Program-made: the position numbers and the translations under genes | Notes under the pieces: generated by a model | Told to the model about the DNA's origin: nothing | Database searches by the model: none | The model's input: the letters and a program-made list of their open reading frames with translations, nothing else | Assembly (NCBI GenBank): GCA_025506515.1 | Contig: CM046453.1 | Location: 32,684,215 to 32,748,214, forward strand | Source: Flaveria trinervia | Taxonomy: Eukaryota > Streptophyta > Magnoliopsida > Asterales > Asteraceae | Direction: 5' to 3' | Length of the DNA stretch: 64,000 nt | In this document: positions 45,173 through 57,527 of the stretch, piece by piece | Layout: every line of letters begins with the position of its first letter | Position numbering within the stretch: position 1 is the stretch's first letter

Positions 45173-47024
45173 TTAACCCTAGATTCAATCGTGCGACTGA
45201 GCTCATACGCACCTTTCAGTCGTGCGAGTGGGACTCAGTCGTGCGATTGGTTCAATCGTCCTTCTTCAGTCGTCCCACTGAATCTCAGTCGTGCGACTGA
45301 CTCACTCATTCTCCCTTAATCATCTGACTGGGCCAATCGTATGGGCCATTCGGTTGAATAGTCCATATTCATGGTCCATTCGTACGAATAGGTCATATTT
45401 ATTAACTTTTCTGCCAATTTGAATATTTAACTTTTAAAATCCCTTAATTGCAGAAATTTACGTTATGAGCAGTTGATCATCTTAGACATGATCGTTTTGA
45501 CTTGAAAACCTTTTTATCACCTCAGACGTGACTGATTTAACTTTTAACACATATGTGGTCATCTCAGACATGACCCTGTTAGTGAGTTGATCCCTTACTG
45601 ATTTTCCTGATGTAATCCGACAAACAAACAAACTAAAACGACTGAATAAATTAGAAATTAAACTAAAAATAAAAATTGTTTTTGCTTTTTGTGAGAGATA
45701 AGTCCTGAGATGGAAATTACTGGATTTGGTTCCGGAATAGACAGCTTTAACTTAGATTGACCATACCTGGACCAATTCCATTTTGGAATCATACAGGCAG
45801 TTCAAATCAGTTTGGACTTGTTATCAAAATCTTTTGATGCTCAATTCTTGGTGTTCATCTAGAGTCATTTGCAACTTTAGGAAATTATACTGAAGCTCTT
45901 AGATTACCACATTGAATCAAACTTTCAAGAATTGCAGTCACAATGATTGTCAATATGTTTGTCCACTTAAATCCATACACAGACTTTTGACCCAAACTAG
46001 TGATTGTTTTAGGTTTAATTATTTCAACTAACATTTGTGGATCCCACACTTATATGGTAAGCAACATTCCTCAGGAGCTTTTGAGCGGTCTACAGGTATT
46101 ATTACAAGGAGAGACTATTCTTAGAGCTTTCAAAGAGAAGCCAGTCCTCAGGTCACTGCCATCGCACAGTAGAGAGGCGGCAAACAACGATGAATTCTAG
46201 AATATCTAGGTTATGCTTATCCTCAGGTCAGTGCCATCGCACAGCAGAAGGCACACAACCTATCTCCTTGTTAGAGCAGTTTAATTTTATGTTGCACCAA
46301 ATGCACCAATAACATAAGTCATTAGCTTGATAGCATTTTTATTTCATTTTTTCGTGCTTTGCTCTATTTATGGTCATCCGCACACATTTGTGGCGTTTAT
46401 ATGCTCATTACCCCTTATTGGAATATAGTTGATTGTGTTAACCAGTGATAAGATGGGAGCCCACAGTCAGTTGAACCATTAGTTTGATCTTGAGATCACC
46501 AGTCAGGTCTAATCATCTATTGTGTTGAATCTACCGACATATCATTGTGGTCTAGCAACCTCTAGGTCTACTCTCATTGTGTTACCTTAAGAGTTACGAG
46601 TTTTTCTATCATCTTCCCTTTTATATTACTTAGACAACATAGACTTATACTTTGAATTTTTGCACCTTTTCTAAATTAAAATTTCAAGGTCCCTCTTGAT
46701 TTGTCCCTGTGTACTATCATATTCCAAGGGTTTGAATCGGTATCACAGATACGATCTACCTTATATCAGCTTTCCACTCCTTCTACCTTGTTTTTTTTAA
46801 TGTTAACTTGCTGACTTATCCTCCCCCTAAAATACTAAAATCATAACTGGTTTAATTATTTTAGGATTTTAATAACCAGCAAAATAACATGAGTTTAAAT
46901 TAAACAGACTAAAATAAACCAATAAAATAAAAGGAAAAATTAACTAACCTACATCGAACTACACATGATCATCATTAGGAATAACATCACTTTTCTTTTT
47001 AACGTCGTTGATCTCTAGCAAATA
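45173..47024 (-). repeat. Pol-to-env spacer of element 5
   Basis: No gene is supported over 1.85 kb. Palindromic TCAGTCGTGCGACTGA words lie at about 45180-45310. Three inverted words of the form TCATCTTAGACATGA occur near 45476, 45520 and 45570. A 25-bp sequence beginning TCCTCAGGTCA is repeated at 46145 and 46220. The 66-codon frame at 46000 covers one of these repeats and is probably chance. Confidence 0.7.
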
Positions 47025-48661
47025 TTAGAAACATGGTTTATCAAAGGCTTTAGTGTAGAGGTCAGCGCGTTGAAAATCAGTATTAATTTTTACCACATCA
47101 ATTAAGTTCTTTTCAAAACAGTCTTTTATGAAATGGTATTTAATACCGATATGTTTGGTCTTAGGATGTTGGACAGGATTTTTAGTTACTACAATTGCAG
47201 CAGAGTTATCAACACAAATAGGAGTAGAGGAGAACTTTAAACCGTAATCCCCCATTTGCTGTTGAATCCAGACGATTTGTGAACAGCAACTTGCAGCAGC
47301 AACATATTCGGCTTCATAGGTGGATAATGCAACCGATGTCTGTTTCTTACACTGCCAAGTCACTAGTCTTCTCCCAAAGAATTGACACCCTGCCGATGTA
47401 GACTTGTAGTTCGTCTTGCAGCCTCCGTAATCCGAGTCACTATACGCCGTGAGCTCAAAATCATCATGATGAGGATACCACAACCCAAGTGTGGGTGTAC
47501 CCTTTAGATAGCGAAAAATCCTTTTGACCCCGATCAGATGATTGACCTTAGGTTTAGCCTGATATCTAGAACATAAACATGTAGCATACATGATATCAGG
47601 TCTTGAGGCAGTGAGATACATGAGGGATCCAATCGTTCTCGGTACATCGTGGCATCTACAAGATCTCCATTTTCATCAGGTGCTATGTCGTGATTCGTAG
47701 CAAGTGGAGTACCAGCAGCAAATGCATTCTCCATGTCAAAGCAATTGAGAATGTCTCCTACGTACTTGGTCTGATGTAGAAAGATCCCATTTGGTGTTTG
47801 ATCCACCTGTAGCCCGAGAAAGAACTTCATCTCCCCCATAGCACTCATCTCAAACTCTTTCTTCATAACTGCTTCAAACTCTTTGCATAACTATTCGTTC
47901 TTTGAACCGAAAATTATGTCATCAACATAGATCTGTACGAGCAGTAGGTCACCATCTTTATCTTTAATGAACAGCGTGCAGTCAATTACTCCCCTGCGAA
48001 AGCCGTGTTTCACAAGATGAGTAGATAGTTTCTCATACCAAGCTCTTGGAGCTTGATGAAGCCTGTATAAAGCCTTGTCGAGCTTGAAGACTCTATCTCG
48101 ATGATACAGATCTTCATATCCCTCGGGTTGACTTACATAGACTATTTCTCTGATTTCCCCATGAAGGAATGCACTCTTCACATCTAATTGATAGACTTTA
48201 ATCTTCATGTATGATGCATAGGCAAGGAATATACGAATGGCTTCCATCCGTGCCACGGGTGCAAACACCTCATTGTAATCAATTCCCTCGACTTGGCGAA
48301 AACCCTGAACCACCAGTCGAGCTTTGTTCCTGATAATGACCCCTTGGTCATCCTTCTTGCATTTCAAGACCCATTTGGTGCCAATTACTTTAGCACCTTT
48401 AGGTCTATCAACCAGAGTCCATACACCTAACTTCTTGAACTAAAGAAGTTCTTCTTGCATTGCACTCACCCACGCCTCATCATTTAGTGCTTCACTGACG
48501 TATTTTGGCTCAAATTGTGAGACAAAACACCGATAAGCACCATCATGAATATATCCCTTCTCCATAACTGAGGCGTAATCAGCTGAGTATAGCTGATTTC
48601 GGGTTTGTACTCCTGATCTAACATCTCCAATGACATTGTCTAATGGATGATAGACGTTTAT
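47025..48661 (-). pseudogene. Reverse transcriptase and RNase H, copia element 5
   Basis: The RT starts in a broken stretch (48368-48661, with a stop in ELL-stop-FKK). It is open in 47891-48367, with RLVVQGFRQVEGIDYNEVF, YQLDVKSAFLHG and the catalytic YVDDIIFGS. Further blocks are in 47534-47866 (SAMGEMKFFLGLQV). RNase H in 47025-47621 is complete, with YSDSDYGGC, STYEAEYVAA and CVDNSAAI, so its acidic residues are present. A stop after GSKNE and a frameshift near 47600 break the frame. Confidence 0.92.
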
Positions 48662-49390
48662 TCATGATCCTAGAGTAGTAGGAACATCTACCTCAGAGCC
48701 GAGATTATGAACATTTGGTTCTGCATCTGAGGTAGTTGGAGTTTGAGGCTCTGAAGTCAAAGGTGCATCACTGGTAGATGCTTGTGGAGTTTCAGGAACT
48801 GGAACCTGTTCCTCCTGACTGTTCTGGTTATCTTCTTCAGCTTCATCTTCAGAGGACGAGTCACTGTCGTTGACCACTTCCCCTGACTGAGTACATGATT
48901 CTCCCTGTGAGCTAGATGTTGGTGTATTCAAGATATCATACATCATTCGTGTAGCTAACTCGTCATCCGAGGGAGAGAGAGGGATGTTGAAGGACTTGAA
49001 GAATCCATCATAGTCGAAAAAGTAGGCGGGTCCTTTGCCAGTAGGTGGTGTGGTATATCGCTGAACGTCAACATTACACCACACCTCTACTAGACCTGTT
49101 GAGTTGTTGTAAACTCGCTTGTTCGGTATTTTGTATCCTAGAAAGATGCCTTCATCTGCCTTCTCGCTTAATTTACCCTCTTGTGTCTTCTTCAGAAGTG
49201 TGCACGGCGCGCCAAATGGTTCGAGATACTCCAAGTTCGGTTTGCGTCTTTGTAGTAGCTCCTAACATGTCTTTCCTGTGGCGCTTGACTATCAGGACTC
49301 GATTCAGTGTATAACATGCATTCGCCACTGCCTCATTCTAGAATTGGATAGGCAGTTTCGAGTCTGCCAGCATAGTCTGTGCTGTCTCTA
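48662..49390 (-). pseudogene. int: Integrase C-terminal segment and linker, copia element 5
   Basis: The frame 48662-49234 has FGAPCTLLKKTQEGK and ADEGIFLGY, the copia integrase tail, then a Ser/Glu/Pro-rich linker toward RT. The 49235-49390 part still encodes the AVANACYTLNR-type segment, but with stops. Confidence 0.82.
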
Positions 49391-50188
49391 TCAAGTTCTG
49401 TTCTTTCTCTCATCAACGCCATTCATCTGAGGTGTGTAGGCAGAAGTGAATTGATGCACAATTCCCTCTTCCTTGTAGTATGTCTCCATCCACTGGTTCT
49501 TGAATTCCATTCCATTTTCTGAGAGTACTTGTCTAACTTTCAGCTTGTAGAGAGATTCCAGTGTGGTTACCAACTCCTTGAATGACTCAAATGTTTCTGA
49601 TTTGAATTTTAGAAACATTACCCAAGTGAATCTTGAGTAGTCATCAGTGACCACAAAACAGTATAAGTCGCCTGCAATGCTCTTTGTACTGACTGGACCA
49701 AACAGATCCATGTGAAGAAGTTCAAGAGGTAGTTCTATTGAATGAACTTTCTTTTCCGTATGAGACTTCTTTGTCTGTTTGCCTTTCTTGCAAGGTACAC
49801 AAAAGTCAGGAAGCTGGAAGTTCTTAACATTAACTCCTCTCACCAGATCCTTCTGAATCAAGTGATTCATCTTCCTTTGACTAATGTGTCCCATTCTCCT
49901 ATGCCAGGAGATGGAATCCTTTTCAGTAGCTTTAGATAGAAAACACTGAACCTCATGATCCATTGTAGAAGCTGTTGACAGATCCAAGACATAAAGATCT
50001 TTATATGTTGAAGCAGTCATCAAAACTTGGTCCTCTGGGATCACGTAGTCTTTCTTTAGTATGTAACACTTCTTGTTGTCGAAGATGACTTTAAATCCCT
50101 TATCACATATTTGGGAAACAGAAAGTAAGTTATTTTGTAGTTGTTGAACGTAGTTCCCTTTATCAAACTTAACTTTCTTATTCCCCAC
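49391..50188 (-). pseudogene. int: Integrase, zinc and catalytic domains, copia element 5
   Basis: This 265-codon frame begins with the LLSVSQICDKG linker and has the HHCC region (SWHRRMGHISQ, CVPCKKGK). The core has the first Asp (LLHMDLFGP) and the Glu (GVDERKNRT). The second catalytic position reads LSENGMEF where SDNG is the rule, so Asp is replaced by Glu. It stops right after NRT. Other lesions upstream and downstream make the polyprotein inactive anyway. Confidence 0.9.
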
Positions 50189-50370
50189 TTCTCCCTACGC
50201 TGTGATATAGCCACCCTTGTTTCCAGCAAACGAAACATGTCCTCCTTTTATTTGCTTGACGTTTGATAAAAGAGCTCTGTTTCCTGTCATGTGCCTGGAT
50301 GCTCCGTGTCTCCTATCCACGTGTTAGTTTCAGCACTGTATCGAACACCCTGCACACACAAAGTAAAGGA
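50189..50370 (-). pseudogene. Protease remnant, copia element 5
   Basis: The sequence between the gag stop and integrase has ASRHMTGNRALLSNVKQI, the region just after the copia protease active site. The DSG itself is destroyed by a base loss near 50310. TGTGTGTGCAG|GG, a splice-acceptor-like sequence, lies shortly after the gag TAA. Confidence 0.75.
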
Positions 50371-53128
50371 TTAGTTTGGGTTAGGAACCCAAGCCTTTAC
50401 TGGCTTGGAATTCCCCGAGGCATCACACATCATAAATTCTACCCATTGACCCTTAGAGGAAGAGGGTAGCTCAGGTTCCTTCTTCTCATTATTGTCAGAC
50501 ACAGAGGATGTCTTCTCCTTCCATAATCCAGATTTGTGCAAGGCCTGTTTGTGATAAACAGTCGACTGACTTACAGGTTGAATTTTAGGTTCACTGGTTC
50601 TTCTAGGTGGAGTCAGAGAAATCCTCTTAGAAGACCTAGGCTTTGAAACCTGAAGTTCAATCTTCTTCCTAGGTGTCTGATAGCAGTGACAATAGGAGGC
50701 AATGTGTCCATATTCACCACAGTTGTAGCACGACCTGCTATCAACTTTATGATTAAACTTTCTTTGTGGAGAAATGTGTGACACTCTAGTAACATAACTC
50801 ACTCTAGGTTTTGACTCTGGTTCTAATTCTTTGGTGTTTTCTCGATATGTGAAAGATTAACCTTCGAAGTCTTTTAGGTCCTGATTTGACTTTGTTTGAC
50901 CCTGACTTTAAATTAACCTTTTCCCACTCTTTTTCCAGATTAACACAAGGCAATTTATCCTTTGCCTTTGATGTGGCCTCCTTTTGTTTGTTTCCAGAGT
51001 CAAGAGATGAGCATAAGGAATCTGGATCGCTAACAAGAGGAGTAGACACCATATGATCCTTGATGGGATTATTATTTATCGGTCTAGTTTTAGAGTTCAT
51101 CAACGTCTCAGGTGGTGGTGGAACCACTTTATAACCCAATCCCTCCCCGTTGTTCCTTTCTCTCACTAAGTGTTGGACTATGTGAAGAACTAGTCCAACT
51201 GTGCAGTTTCTGTTTTAATGAATTTACTTCTACTTCTAGAACTGCCTTTTCCTTCTTAATGTCTTCTATGGAGTTTAGATAATACCTAATGTCATTAGCT
51301 TGGTTAAAAGCAACTACTTCGGTTTCCCTAAGCTGTTTAGTCAAAAGGTCTATCTTTTCTTATAACTGTGCTCATTTTGTTTTAATACCCTATTAGCGTC
51401 CGTGCATAGTTGCAAATCTTTTACTAAGTTATCATTATGATCTAATAACCTAGCAAATTTTACATCTATGCTATTCCTAAAGGTATCACAATCAGAACAA
51501 GCATGATTATTAAACATTTGTCAGTAGTACTTGCCTGAGTTGATTCAGAAGAGTTAGCCATCAACGCAGCATCAGATGTCTCTGGTTCAGGTGATTCTCT
51601 CTTTTCTGTCCCTGACGTGGTAGTCTCCTCTTTAGGCTTATAACTGACCTCGGTTGCAGTTGCTTCTTCACTATGTGACATCGCTATCTCAACTGCTAGA
51701 TCTCCTTCACTAGCGGAATCACTGTCAATATCTTCTACACTTGCAATGTTTGATTCCCCTGGTGAGACAAACCTAAAGCTCCAATCCTGTCCTTCATCAT
51801 CATGAGCAGTCAAGGCTTTTGAATCCTTGGTTGATGAAGTAGAACTGGTAGCTTGCTTTTCTTGAGGAGTGAAGGACGAGAATGGGTTCCCGTTACCCGT
51901 CTTCTTAGGCATGACACATTCTCTTTTGAAGTGCCCCTTCTCTCCACAGTTGAAGCAGGTCACTTTGCTCTTGTCAAAGCCAAATGTGGTATCCTTAGTA
52001 GCTACCAAGTTCTGTCCGGTTTGTTTTACAAACTTCTTTGCCTCCGGACAGCACTAGCTAAAGCCCACATTATATCCATCCTCTCAAGCTCCATTTCATC
52101 CACCTGCTCGTAGTCCTCGTCTGCCAGATGGCAGTTTCCAATCTTCCCAGCAACAAGTTCATCATAAGAATGGACCATTGCAGCCAAAAGATCCATGTGT
52201 TCTCGAGCTACTTCCACAGTCACATTTCCGAGATTCTCGGTCTTCACTTTAGTAGCACTTGCTTCGGATCCAATATAGTGGGAACAAGAAAGTCTCGATG
52301 TGTCTGATCCTGAAGGAGACGCATGTGAAGGACCCGATGAGCTTGACACAAATGCAGTCTGGAGAGGTGCTCCAGATGTCTTAGCTTGAGGCGTGGCATT
52401 GTATAAAGCTGGATTTTGATTGTATGAAGACTTCTGAGCTCTGTACTTCATCCTAAGTGACTCTTCTCGCAACTTAAGAATGAAGTCATTAATATCCAGT
52501 TTTTCCAGCATTCCATTCTGTCTAAGATTAGACACGAATGAAGCCCACTTTTAGGCAATCCGTCTGCAAAATTAGTAACTTTCTCTTCCATGGTAGTAGC
52601 CACCCCATGTGTATGTAGTTCACTCATCAGATGGTAGAATCTATCTATAACATCGTCCAACTCATTTCCCATCATGAGAAGTTATCGAATTCCTTCTTTA
52701 ATTCCTTAGCCTTGATTGCCTTTAACGAAGCATTCCCGTCGTACCTCTTTTCTAGCTCATCCCAAAGTTTCTTGGACTGCTTATTTTCTGAGTACTGGTG
52801 GAATATGTCTTTAGGAATAGATTGTGTAATCAATGCATAAACTCTTTTTTCTGCATTGTATTTGACTTTCTGCATGTCCGTCATCCCTCCTAACGTTAGC
52901 TTAACTCCCAGCTCCCACCGGTGTACTATATCCAATCTCGATGGCTTCTCACAGATTCGGATCCACTCCGTTGAGGTAGATCTCAAAACGTTGTTTCCAG
53001 TGGGGAAACTCATCTAACGTCAAGAGCTTTGGTGGTTTATTATGATTACCCACCTCACTCTCAAGCAACAGCAGGTTCTATATCCTAGAGTCCTTTCCAG
53101 CAGTAAAGGCTGACATTTGATCTTCCAT
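50371..53128 (-). pseudogene. gag: gag, copia element 5
   Basis: The start is the ATG at 53128 (MEDQMSAFTAGKD), with a stop 17 codons in. The capsid region (GGMTDMQKVKYNAEKRVYAL, KKLWDELEKRYDG) is in 52672-53013. Open pieces follow at 52448-52675, 52026-52535, 51466-52008, 51129-51344, 50804-51166 and 50371-50802. The first knuckle CFNCGEKGHFKREC (near 51965) and the second CYNCGEYGHIASYC (near 50720) are both intact. The gene ends with KAWVPNPN and TAA. This is the same two-knuckle plan as family A, with little sequence identity. Confidence 0.88.
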
Positions 53129-53607
53129 TGCGAATAACTTTAAGTCTAATAAAACAAATTGTCACCGGGGAGACTAAAGGGTGAGAATGGTCTAGTCGTG
53201 CGTATGAACTTTACGACTGGTTCAATCGTGCGGCTGAACTAAGCGATTAGCTCAGTCGTGCGAATGAATCTGATGCGTATGAACAGTACGACCGAAAGGT
53301 TCAATCGTACGAATGGAGATGCGACTATGTCCAATCGTGCGTCTGAGCAATGCGAATGAGGTCCAGTCGTGCGAATGGCTCACTCGTGCAACTCAAGCTG
53401 CTGTTTTGCGAAAATTTCTAGGTTAAACGTGTTTTAGCCGTAAAAAATCGAACTTTCGCAAGGTCTAATCGCCTAAGTCTGTAGAAACCAAACATTGATG
53501 AGCTGGGAACGTCCAAGATCACTTTTGACACAAAAGATTGCGTTTTTAGTGCAAAAACACAAGCTTTTTATCAATATTGATTGAATCACATGAATCAAGA
53601 GCCTATG
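53129..53607 (-). other. Untranslated leader of element 5
   Basis: The 479 bases between primer site and gag start have no gene. They contain about ten variants of the CAGTCGTGCGAATGA/CAATCGTGCG word (53190-53400), the same family of words as in the LTR and the env spacer. Confidence 0.75.
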
Positions 53608-53619
53608 GCTCTGATACCA
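53608..53619 (-). other. Primer binding site, initiator-Met tRNA
   Basis: The minus strand reads TGGTATCAGAGC, two bases from the 5' LTR. It is a perfect match to the usual plant site. Confidence 0.93.
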
Positions 53620-53621
53620 CT

Positions 53622-54351
53622 TGTTAGGACCTGGTATTTGAACGAAATACCTGGAGATTAGCGTGTAAACCAGATCAAATAATGCGGAATCCTATTTGAT
53701 TGGCGATCCAATCAGTGAGAACACACGAAGAATCAATCAAGAATTGAAACTAACGTTAGAAATCGATTGGGAATTGATCTAATGTGTTCTATGAACTTGG
53801 AGAACGAATTGTGAGGGTTCTGGACGGCTAGAGTACATCTGGAATCGTAATTAATCAAAAGCCCTTATTTTTCACGAATTGGGTTGTATTTATAGGTTGG
53901 TATTATTCAATCGTGTGAATAAACCATTAGTATGGTTCAGTCGTGCGATTGAACCATGCGGTTGATTCATCCGCACGACTGAGTGTTCAGTCGTGCCACT
54001 GAGCCAATCTTATGTGTCAATCATACGACTAATCCAGTCTCCCGGTTCAGTCGTGCGACTAAGTCATTCGTATGAAGTTATTCATGCTTATGGTCCATTA
54101 GCATGGGCCATTCGCATGAGAACTTCATTACGTTAATTTTGAATGTATTAATTAATAAACATTATGTGTACCATTCAAACAATCGCTAACCTAATTAACC
54201 AATTTAATATCAACTCATTAATGAAATATTAGACATTACAAATCACAAACAACCAATATCATTTCATTAATCATATCAAATTACACCAGAATCAGATAAA
54301 CAAGATCTATTACATTTCATATTATGATCTAGGGACATACATGTATCAACA
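53622..54351 (-). repeat. 5' LTR of copia element 5
   Basis: This is a 730-bp LTR. The minus-strand TATAAATA at 53887-53894 is the likely promoter for genomic RNA. Palindromic TCAGTCGTGCGACT words lie upstream of it in U3. About 25 differences separate it from the 3' LTR. Confidence 0.95.
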
Positions 54352-54758
54352 CTTACAAAACCTCTCCATTCGGAAAGCAATCTTTACTCTCGAAAGTAAC
54401 TTTTTACCTTTAGAAGTAGCAATTGCCTTCGGAAGACAAATTACCTTCGGAAACGTTTTATATTCGGAAGAGAGATTTTACTGTGTAACGGAAATCTCTT
54501 GGGGCCCACACCATTAAAAAGTAAAGATTTTGCTAATGATGTCGGATTATTTAACTGAACTAAACCTTGCCGCCCCTGTCACTTCATACACTAAAACATC
54601 ACATCACCTTATCCTACCCCATTACCGCCATTTCACCCTCTTTTAAATAATCCCGACTATTCACTTTCATCTTCTTAGCATAATTTTTACTGCCCTAAAA
54701 GTTTCCTTTCTCCCTAATTCACCCAAGCTCAAACTCTTCTACCTTCAAATTTTCCCCA
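54352..54758 (+). promoter_or_regulatory. Element 4 spacer, right part, with TATA-like box before the env-like gene
   Basis: After the CTTAC target duplication come more CTTCGGAAG-type words (54365-54475). Then a CT-rich stretch contains TTTTAAATAA at 54641-54650, 116 nt before the env-like ATG. That is the same arrangement as in elements 1 and 2, but the box is weaker. Confidence 0.5.
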
Positions 54759-54869
54759 ATGGCCCTAAATCCTCAACACAATCAAGTCGCACTTCTTGAC
54801 TCTTCAATAGATGCGGACTTCTCTGAAATCATCTCCTTCATCACCCAGTCATCCTACTACACTGCCCTG
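54759..54869 (+). pseudogene. Env-like ORF start, copia element 4 (interrupted)
   Basis: The ATG at 54759 (context CCCAATGGCC) opens MALNPQHNQVALLDSS, with ADFSEIISFITQSSYYTAL following. It aligns with the starts of the other three env-like genes. A solo LTR is inserted after 37 codons, and the frame resumes at 57528 beyond the second CCCTG. Confidence 0.72.
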
Positions 54870-57522
54870 TGTCACATCCCGGCGGAAACATGAATGATTA
54901 TTTGGTGTGACTTGTTTGTACATAACTCATTGATTAACAGAGTTTCAGATAGCACAGCAACATATATTTAAACATAACAAAACATACTTCATAAGATAAT
55001 AATAAAGTTAGGATTTCATTAAATCATGATAGTCAAAATTTGATCTAATTATAATCCTATTACAACACATTTTCTAACTGCTACATCTTTAGTAACGGTG
55101 GAAATGAGCGTCCACCGGTATGCTGAGATCATACATATTCATAGTTAGATTCACACAGACTTCAACCATAACTTCTCCCCAGCCGTTATACACATCAAAA
55201 GAGAACGTTAAGCTGTTAGACATGATGAATTCCTGAAAAAACATACTCAAAATAGTCAACATAATGTTGGTGAGTTCATAGATTTATCTTACATAAAATA
55301 TTATTGATGCATCAAATACAACCAAACCTTACTTAATAATCAGATCAACCATACTGTCATAACATAATTCATAAATCAGATAATATAACATCACAACACT
55401 CATTCTATTGATGCAGGAAATTATTTCCTAAGTCTTATATTATCCAACGGCTTCGCATCCGAATTAATGGTTCTAACATAAATGACAGTACATCTCAAAA
55501 ATTTGCATCAATCATAAAATCAATAGTATGTTTTCCCCCCAAAAGTTTATAGAAATAAAAATGGGGCTATGAATCTCACCTTTACTCGAAGAGTGGACCT
55601 ATAAACAAAAATATTTATAGCTTAGAAAATACCAATATTTTGTTCAAAATTTTCAGTACTTCATATATCATAAAATTTTTATAATAAATGGGTCTAAACA
55701 TCAGACATGTAAAATTTCATATTTTATTTGTTTACAGTTTATTTTCTATAAGTTTCATAATATTCCAATAAATTATTAAAATACCTTCTGGTTTCTAAAA
55801 ATTCCCAAATTTGATCGGAATATTTGGCACAATATTTATAACTCTTCACAATTTTCCCAAATCTTAAATCATAGCAGAGTCAATTTTCATGATTTTCATC
55901 ATTTTACTAATATTTAGTAAAAATAACAGAATATGTCCAAAAAATCCTATTTTCGTACACAATGTTCTTTTCAGTTTTTCATATTTTCTGAAATTTTCTC
56001 ATAATTTATTGCAAAGTTAAAGTATTTTTCCTGATTTTTATGTGACAGAAAATCTATAAATTCGTAACTTATTCATAACTTCAAGTTAGGTCATGAAACT
56101 TTTTTTGTAGTTCCTATAATTCGTAAGGTTTAACATAGAGTTTTCTCAATATCATCCCAGGTTCAGTTCTTCCAGCATAAATTTTCCTTCAAATACTAAA
56201 ATAATTCATATAAATTATTTTATATATAGGAATGGTATCAAAATCTGCAGAATAATAATTCCTAGTATTCTAAACATGCTTCCAATGTTTGTTCCCACAA
56301 TCATAGTCTATAACACAATAATCTGAGTTTAACAAGTTGCACATAAGATTTTAATCCTTAATTGATAATTTCTTTTATATAATTTTCGATTTTCAGGTTT
56401 CATTTTATTTATTTCAGATTCTTAAAACCTTCTTACTGACTTTTTAAATAAAGTTGATATGTTCATAGATTCATAAAGATCTTAGATGTTAAATTATAAG
56501 AGTTATCATATGTATAGTCTTTGTAATTTTAACTTAGACATGGTTTAGAGTGAAACCTTCATTTTGATAATGAAAAGAGGTGGGGATAATTGATGGCAGC
56601 TTCTTTCTCTGTCGAACCAAGTTAAACGAAGGTTCCTGCGTCTTGTTCTTCTTGTGACAACCGATGGAAGATGATGATGGTTGATTGTGGTGATAACCGA
56701 GCACTTAGAGAAATGATGAAGGTAACCTTGAGTGGAGAGTGGAGGTGACCGAGGGTTAAGTTGGTAGTGTGTGCGGTTGTTGAGGAAGAACCGAGAGTTT
56801 TGTAGGAGTGGTGATTGAGAGTGTTTAAGATGGTAGTTTAGATGGTGTGTGTGGTTTATGAAATAACCGATGGGGTCTTATGGGGTCTCGGCCGAATTTA
56901 ATGGAGGGGACTCCATCATTGCTCTAGGGTACTAGACTTATAAGGTGGCAAGAAACAAAGCATGGTGAGTGTCTTTTGGAGCTAGGTGGCAACTATGGGT
57001 GTAATGAATCATCAATTTCTTTATTGCAAAGCTTAACAATTGTTTAGGTTGCTAATCGGATTGCTCAAGACTCTAATGAACCGAGTTTATGAGCTTAAAT
57101 GATGCTTGAGTTTTGGGTGTATAAAGTTTACTTAGTTTTGTTTTGGTGTAAGTTTCTTTGTATTGTGGTGTTTGTTTGGGGTTATGTTTTTGTATTATTT
57201 GGTGAATGGTATGTTAAGTTGAAATATTAGATCATATTTTGAGATCCATGACTTATGAATATGGATACATGCATACGTAAAGTTATACATGCATGCAACC
57301 ATGCATACGTGCAACATATATATATATATATGCATATGAACATATAATATACGTATGTATTTAACAAAATATGGCACATGAATTCGTAAGGTATGCATGT
57401 AACATGCATACATACAATTTTACATATGAGCTATAAACATTCATAATTTATATATATAAGAACACATAATAGAATTTATTCATAAGTTAATTTTGCCTAA
57501 CTTTATTTTTAGGGTCATCACA
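54870..57522. mobile_element. Solo LTR, Ty3/gypsy type, 2,653 bp
   Basis: It begins TGTCACATCCC and ends GGTCATCACA, with a perfect 5-bp target duplication CCCTG (54865-54869, 57523-57527). There is no second LTR, primer site or internal coding sequence, so the rest was probably lost by LTR-LTR recombination. It is AT-rich with an (AT)n run at about 57316-57332. If read on the minus strand it starts TGTGATGACC, as many chromovirus LTRs do, but orientation is uncertain. Short frames in it are chance. Confidence 0.88.
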
Positions 57523-57527
57523 CCCTG

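Larger units (their letters stand above)
41170..54351 (-). mobile_element. Copia element 5 (Sirevirus-like, family C), full length
   Basis: A 13.2-kb minus-strand element has LTR ends TGTTAGG and ATCAACA and a CTTAC target duplication (41165-41169, 54352-54356). It carries primer site, gag, protease, integrase, RT, RNase H, spacer, env-like region and polypurine tract. By eye the two LTRs differ at about 25 of 730 positions, roughly 3.4%, so the insertion is fairly recent. It lies inside element 4 in the opposite orientation. Confidence 0.95.

Noticed and set aside
46000..46200. A 66-codon plus-strand frame in the element 5 spacer
   Set aside because: It has no similarity to any retroelement domain and overlaps a short direct repeat, so I take it as chance.
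57195..57413. Overlapping minus-strand frames rich in Tyr, Ile and His
   Set aside because: They come from an (AT)n and CATGCATA-rich stretch inside the solo LTR.
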